Shown: one piece after another, positions 62,558 to 64,000 of the stretch
Position numbering within the stretch: the first letter of the stretch is position 1
Layout of the letters: each line of letters opens with the position of its first letter
NCBI RefSeq assembly: GCF_003206155.1
Contig: NZ_PZJV01000001.1
Coordinates: 1,064,258 to 1,128,257 of the forward strand
Length of the DNA stretch: 64,000 nt
Source of the DNA: Salinicola halophilus
GTDB lineage: Bacteria; Pseudomonadota; Gammaproteobacteria; Pseudomonadales; Halomonadaceae
Direction of reading: 5' to 3'
Position numbers and translations under genes: made by a program
Notes under the pieces: model-generated
What the model saw: the letters and a program-made list of their open reading frames with translations, nothing else
Database searches by the model: none
What the model was told of the DNA's origin: nothing

Positions 62558-64000
62558 TCAAACCTTTCCCGTGGGGGTGGAATCTCGGCCGCGCGCCGTC
62601 AACTGACGATCGAACGCTTCCTTGAGCGCCTCGGGCGAGAGGCCCGGAGAAGCGATGGCAGTCTCGACGCGCCCGAGCAGCGTCGGCGCCAGTGCCTGCT
62701 CGGAGAAGAGGATCACCGCCGGCTGCTGGGCGAGCTGACTCAATAGCGGAATCATCTCCCAGGCCGTGCTGTGGGCGTCGGTCAGATCCAGCGAGATCAG
62801 GTCGTAGTCGTTGCTGCCCATCAGGTAGCGCGCCTCCTGGAGCGAGCGGGCGACGTCCAGAGTGACCGTGGGGGCGAGATAGCCGGCGATACGCTGGGTC
62901 AAGTCGCTGTCACTCTCGACGTGAAGCGTGCGCTGATGCGTCGTCGCTGCGTGGGTCGATCCCTGAAGCGCCGCCGCCAGACGCGCTTCGTCGAACGGCT
63001 TGCCCAGCCAATCCACCGCGTTGAGCTCCCCGCCGATTTCCAGACGCCCCTCTTCGGCCACGGCCGAGATCACCAGCACCGGAAGATCGCGCGTTCTCGG
63101 CTGCTCGCGCAGCTTGCGCAGCAGCGTCAGCCCACTGCCGTCGGGCAGCATGAGATCGAGGGTGATCGCATCGAAACTGCGCCGCTCCAGCCAGTGGGTC
63201 GCCCCTTCCAGGGTGTGTGCGGTCTCCGCGCGATAACCCCACTGGCGTACCAGAATCGCCAGCAGCAGCGCCGTGTCCGGATCGTCTTCGACGATCAACA
63301 CACGAGCCCCCGCCGCCAGCTCATCCGGTGAAACCGTGTCGAACGACTCGGCAGCGGGACGCTCGAGCCTAGGTAACTCGAAGAAGAAACAGGCCCCCTG
63401 TCCCTCCTCGGAGAAGAAGTCGATCGCCCCGCGCATGCGCTCGATGAGCTCTCGCGTAATGGCCAGACCGAGACCGGTGCCGCCCTGCTTGCGTGTGGTC
63501 GAGGCGTCGGCCTGAGAGAACTTCTGAAAGATGCGTTCATGAAAAGTCTCGGGAATGCCGGGACCGTGGTCGATCACGCTCACCCGCACTCGGTCCCCGA
63601 CCGGCTCGACCCGCACTTCGACCTGCATGTCCGGTGGCGAAAACTTGGCCGCGTTGGAGAGCAGGTTGCTCAGCACCTGCTGAAGTCGCATGGCATCGAC
63701 GCTGACCGTCACCCCGTCCAGCCGCTGGCTGACGACGTAGTGGACGCGATACTGATCGGCATAGGCCTGATTGGACTCGACCGCCTGATCGATCAGCGGC
63801 ATCAATGCCTGCTCGCGCATTTCGAAGGCCATCTTGCCGGCGACGAGCTTCTCCATGTCGAGCAGATCGTTGATCAGTAGAATCAGCCGCTGCGCGTTAC
63901 TGTGGGCCACGGCCAGCATCGAGCGCATCGACTCGGGCGGCGTGCCGAGTGCCCCGCCCTGGATCAGCCCCAGCGAGCCGGAGATCGAAGTCAACGGCGT
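62558..64000 (-). CDS. Hybrid sensor histidine kinase, 5' part outside the window
   Basis: Only the C-terminal 480 residues are visible, starting inside the dimerisation helix just after the phosphorylated His (TPLTSISGSLGLI). The HATPase domain has the N box (LSNLLSNAAKFSPP), G1 (VIDHGPGIP), F box (FQKFSQADAST) and G2 (GGTGLGLAI). Two receiver domains follow. The first is canonical (LIVEDDPDTA, LDLMLPDGSG, WLGKPFDE). The second is degraded (LHVESDSDLT, SLDLTDAHS) without the conserved Lys. It is first in a three-gene signalling operon; the sensor domains lie to the right of the window. Confidence 0.93.
   Translation of the reverse strand, partial: TPLTSISGSLGLIQGGALGTPPESMRSMLAVAHSNAQRLILLINDLLDMEKLVAGKMAFEMREQALMPLIDQAVESNQAYADQYRVHYVVSQRLDGVTVSVDAMRLQQVLSNLLSNAAKFSPPDMQVEVRVEPVGDRVRVSVIDHGPGIPETFHERIFQKFSQADASTTRKQGGTGLGLAITRELIERMRGAIDFFSEEGQGACFFFELPRLERPAAESFDTVSPDELAAGARVLIVEDDPDTALLLAILVRQWGYRAETAHTLEGATHWLERRSFDAITLDLMLPDGSGLTLLRKLREQPRTRDLPVLVISAVAEEGRLEIGGELNAVDWLGKPFDEARLAAALQGSTHAATTHQRTLHVESDSDLTQRIAGYLAPTVTLDVARSLQEARYLMGSNDYDLISLDLTDAHSTAWEMIPLLSQLAQQPAVILFSEQALAPTLLGRVETAIASPGLSPEALKEAFDRQLTARGRDSTPTGKV

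Overview
The window is a chromosomal segment of a high-GC gammaproteobacterium. The best match is the family Halomonadaceae (Halomonas, Chromohalobacter, Salinicola and relatives). This rests on gene order (queA-tgt-yajC-secD-secF, divergent suhB/trmJ, iscR-iscS-iscA-ndk-rlmN-pilF-rodZ-ispG-hisS-yfgM-bamB-der), on acidic protein segments such as the Asp-rich linkers of AceF, and on a carboxynorspermidine pathway. Genus and species cannot be fixed by eye. There are no rRNA genes, insertion sequences, prophage genes or CRISPR arrays. Almost all of it is housekeeping DNA with small accessory patches.

Left part (1-9000): the 3' end of greB, an EAL-HDOD protein, the RNA methyltransferases rsmC and cmoM, tRNA-Arg(CCT), an NmrA-like oxidoreductase broken by an in-frame amber stop next to an HxlR regulator, and a nitrosative-stress island. 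In that island nsrR diverges from hmp, a nitronate monooxygenase follows hmp, and a clear NsrR-type palindrome lies between nsrR and hmp. A cold-shock gene follows.

9000-18300 is the most accessory stretch. It holds several small proteins of unknown function, a LysR regulator, the two-gene carboxynorspermidine route to norspermidine or spermidine, a DUF2243/CtaG membrane pair, a CsbD-like protein and an NlpE-like lipoprotein. From 18278 to 30323 come rsmJ, uppP, tsaB, adk, aceF-aceE (pyruvate dehydrogenase), ampD, a GlxA-type AraC regulator, fabV and a small conserved protein. From 30339 to 39000 come glutathione peroxidase, a Nudix hydrolase, a LysE exporter, a DUF883-like protein, an AhpD-like protein, a three-module LplT/PlsC/acyl-ACP synthetase fusion, a Crp/Fnr regulator, a metallothionein and tRNA-Leu(CAA).

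39144-59312 is the conserved core: tRNA queuosine synthesis (queA, tgt), protein export (yajC, secD, secF), a SuhB homologue with a degraded active site, trmJ, a reduced isc cluster (iscR, iscS, iscA only), ndk, rlmN, pilF, rodZ, ispG, hisS, yfgM, bamB and der. An alpha/beta hydrolase follows. The right edge is a three-gene signalling operon on the minus strand: a hybrid histidine kinase cut by the window end, a single-domain response regulator, and an HPt-REC-GGDEF diguanylate cyclase.

No wholly new multi-gene system was found. The observations most worth following are the SuhB homologue without its catalytic motifs, the reduced isc locus, the tripartite phospholipid-repair fusion, the amber-interrupted NmrA gene, the decayed autotransporter barrel carrying a 20-bp tandem repeat, and a degenerate 17-19 bp repeat array covering the end of rsmJ.
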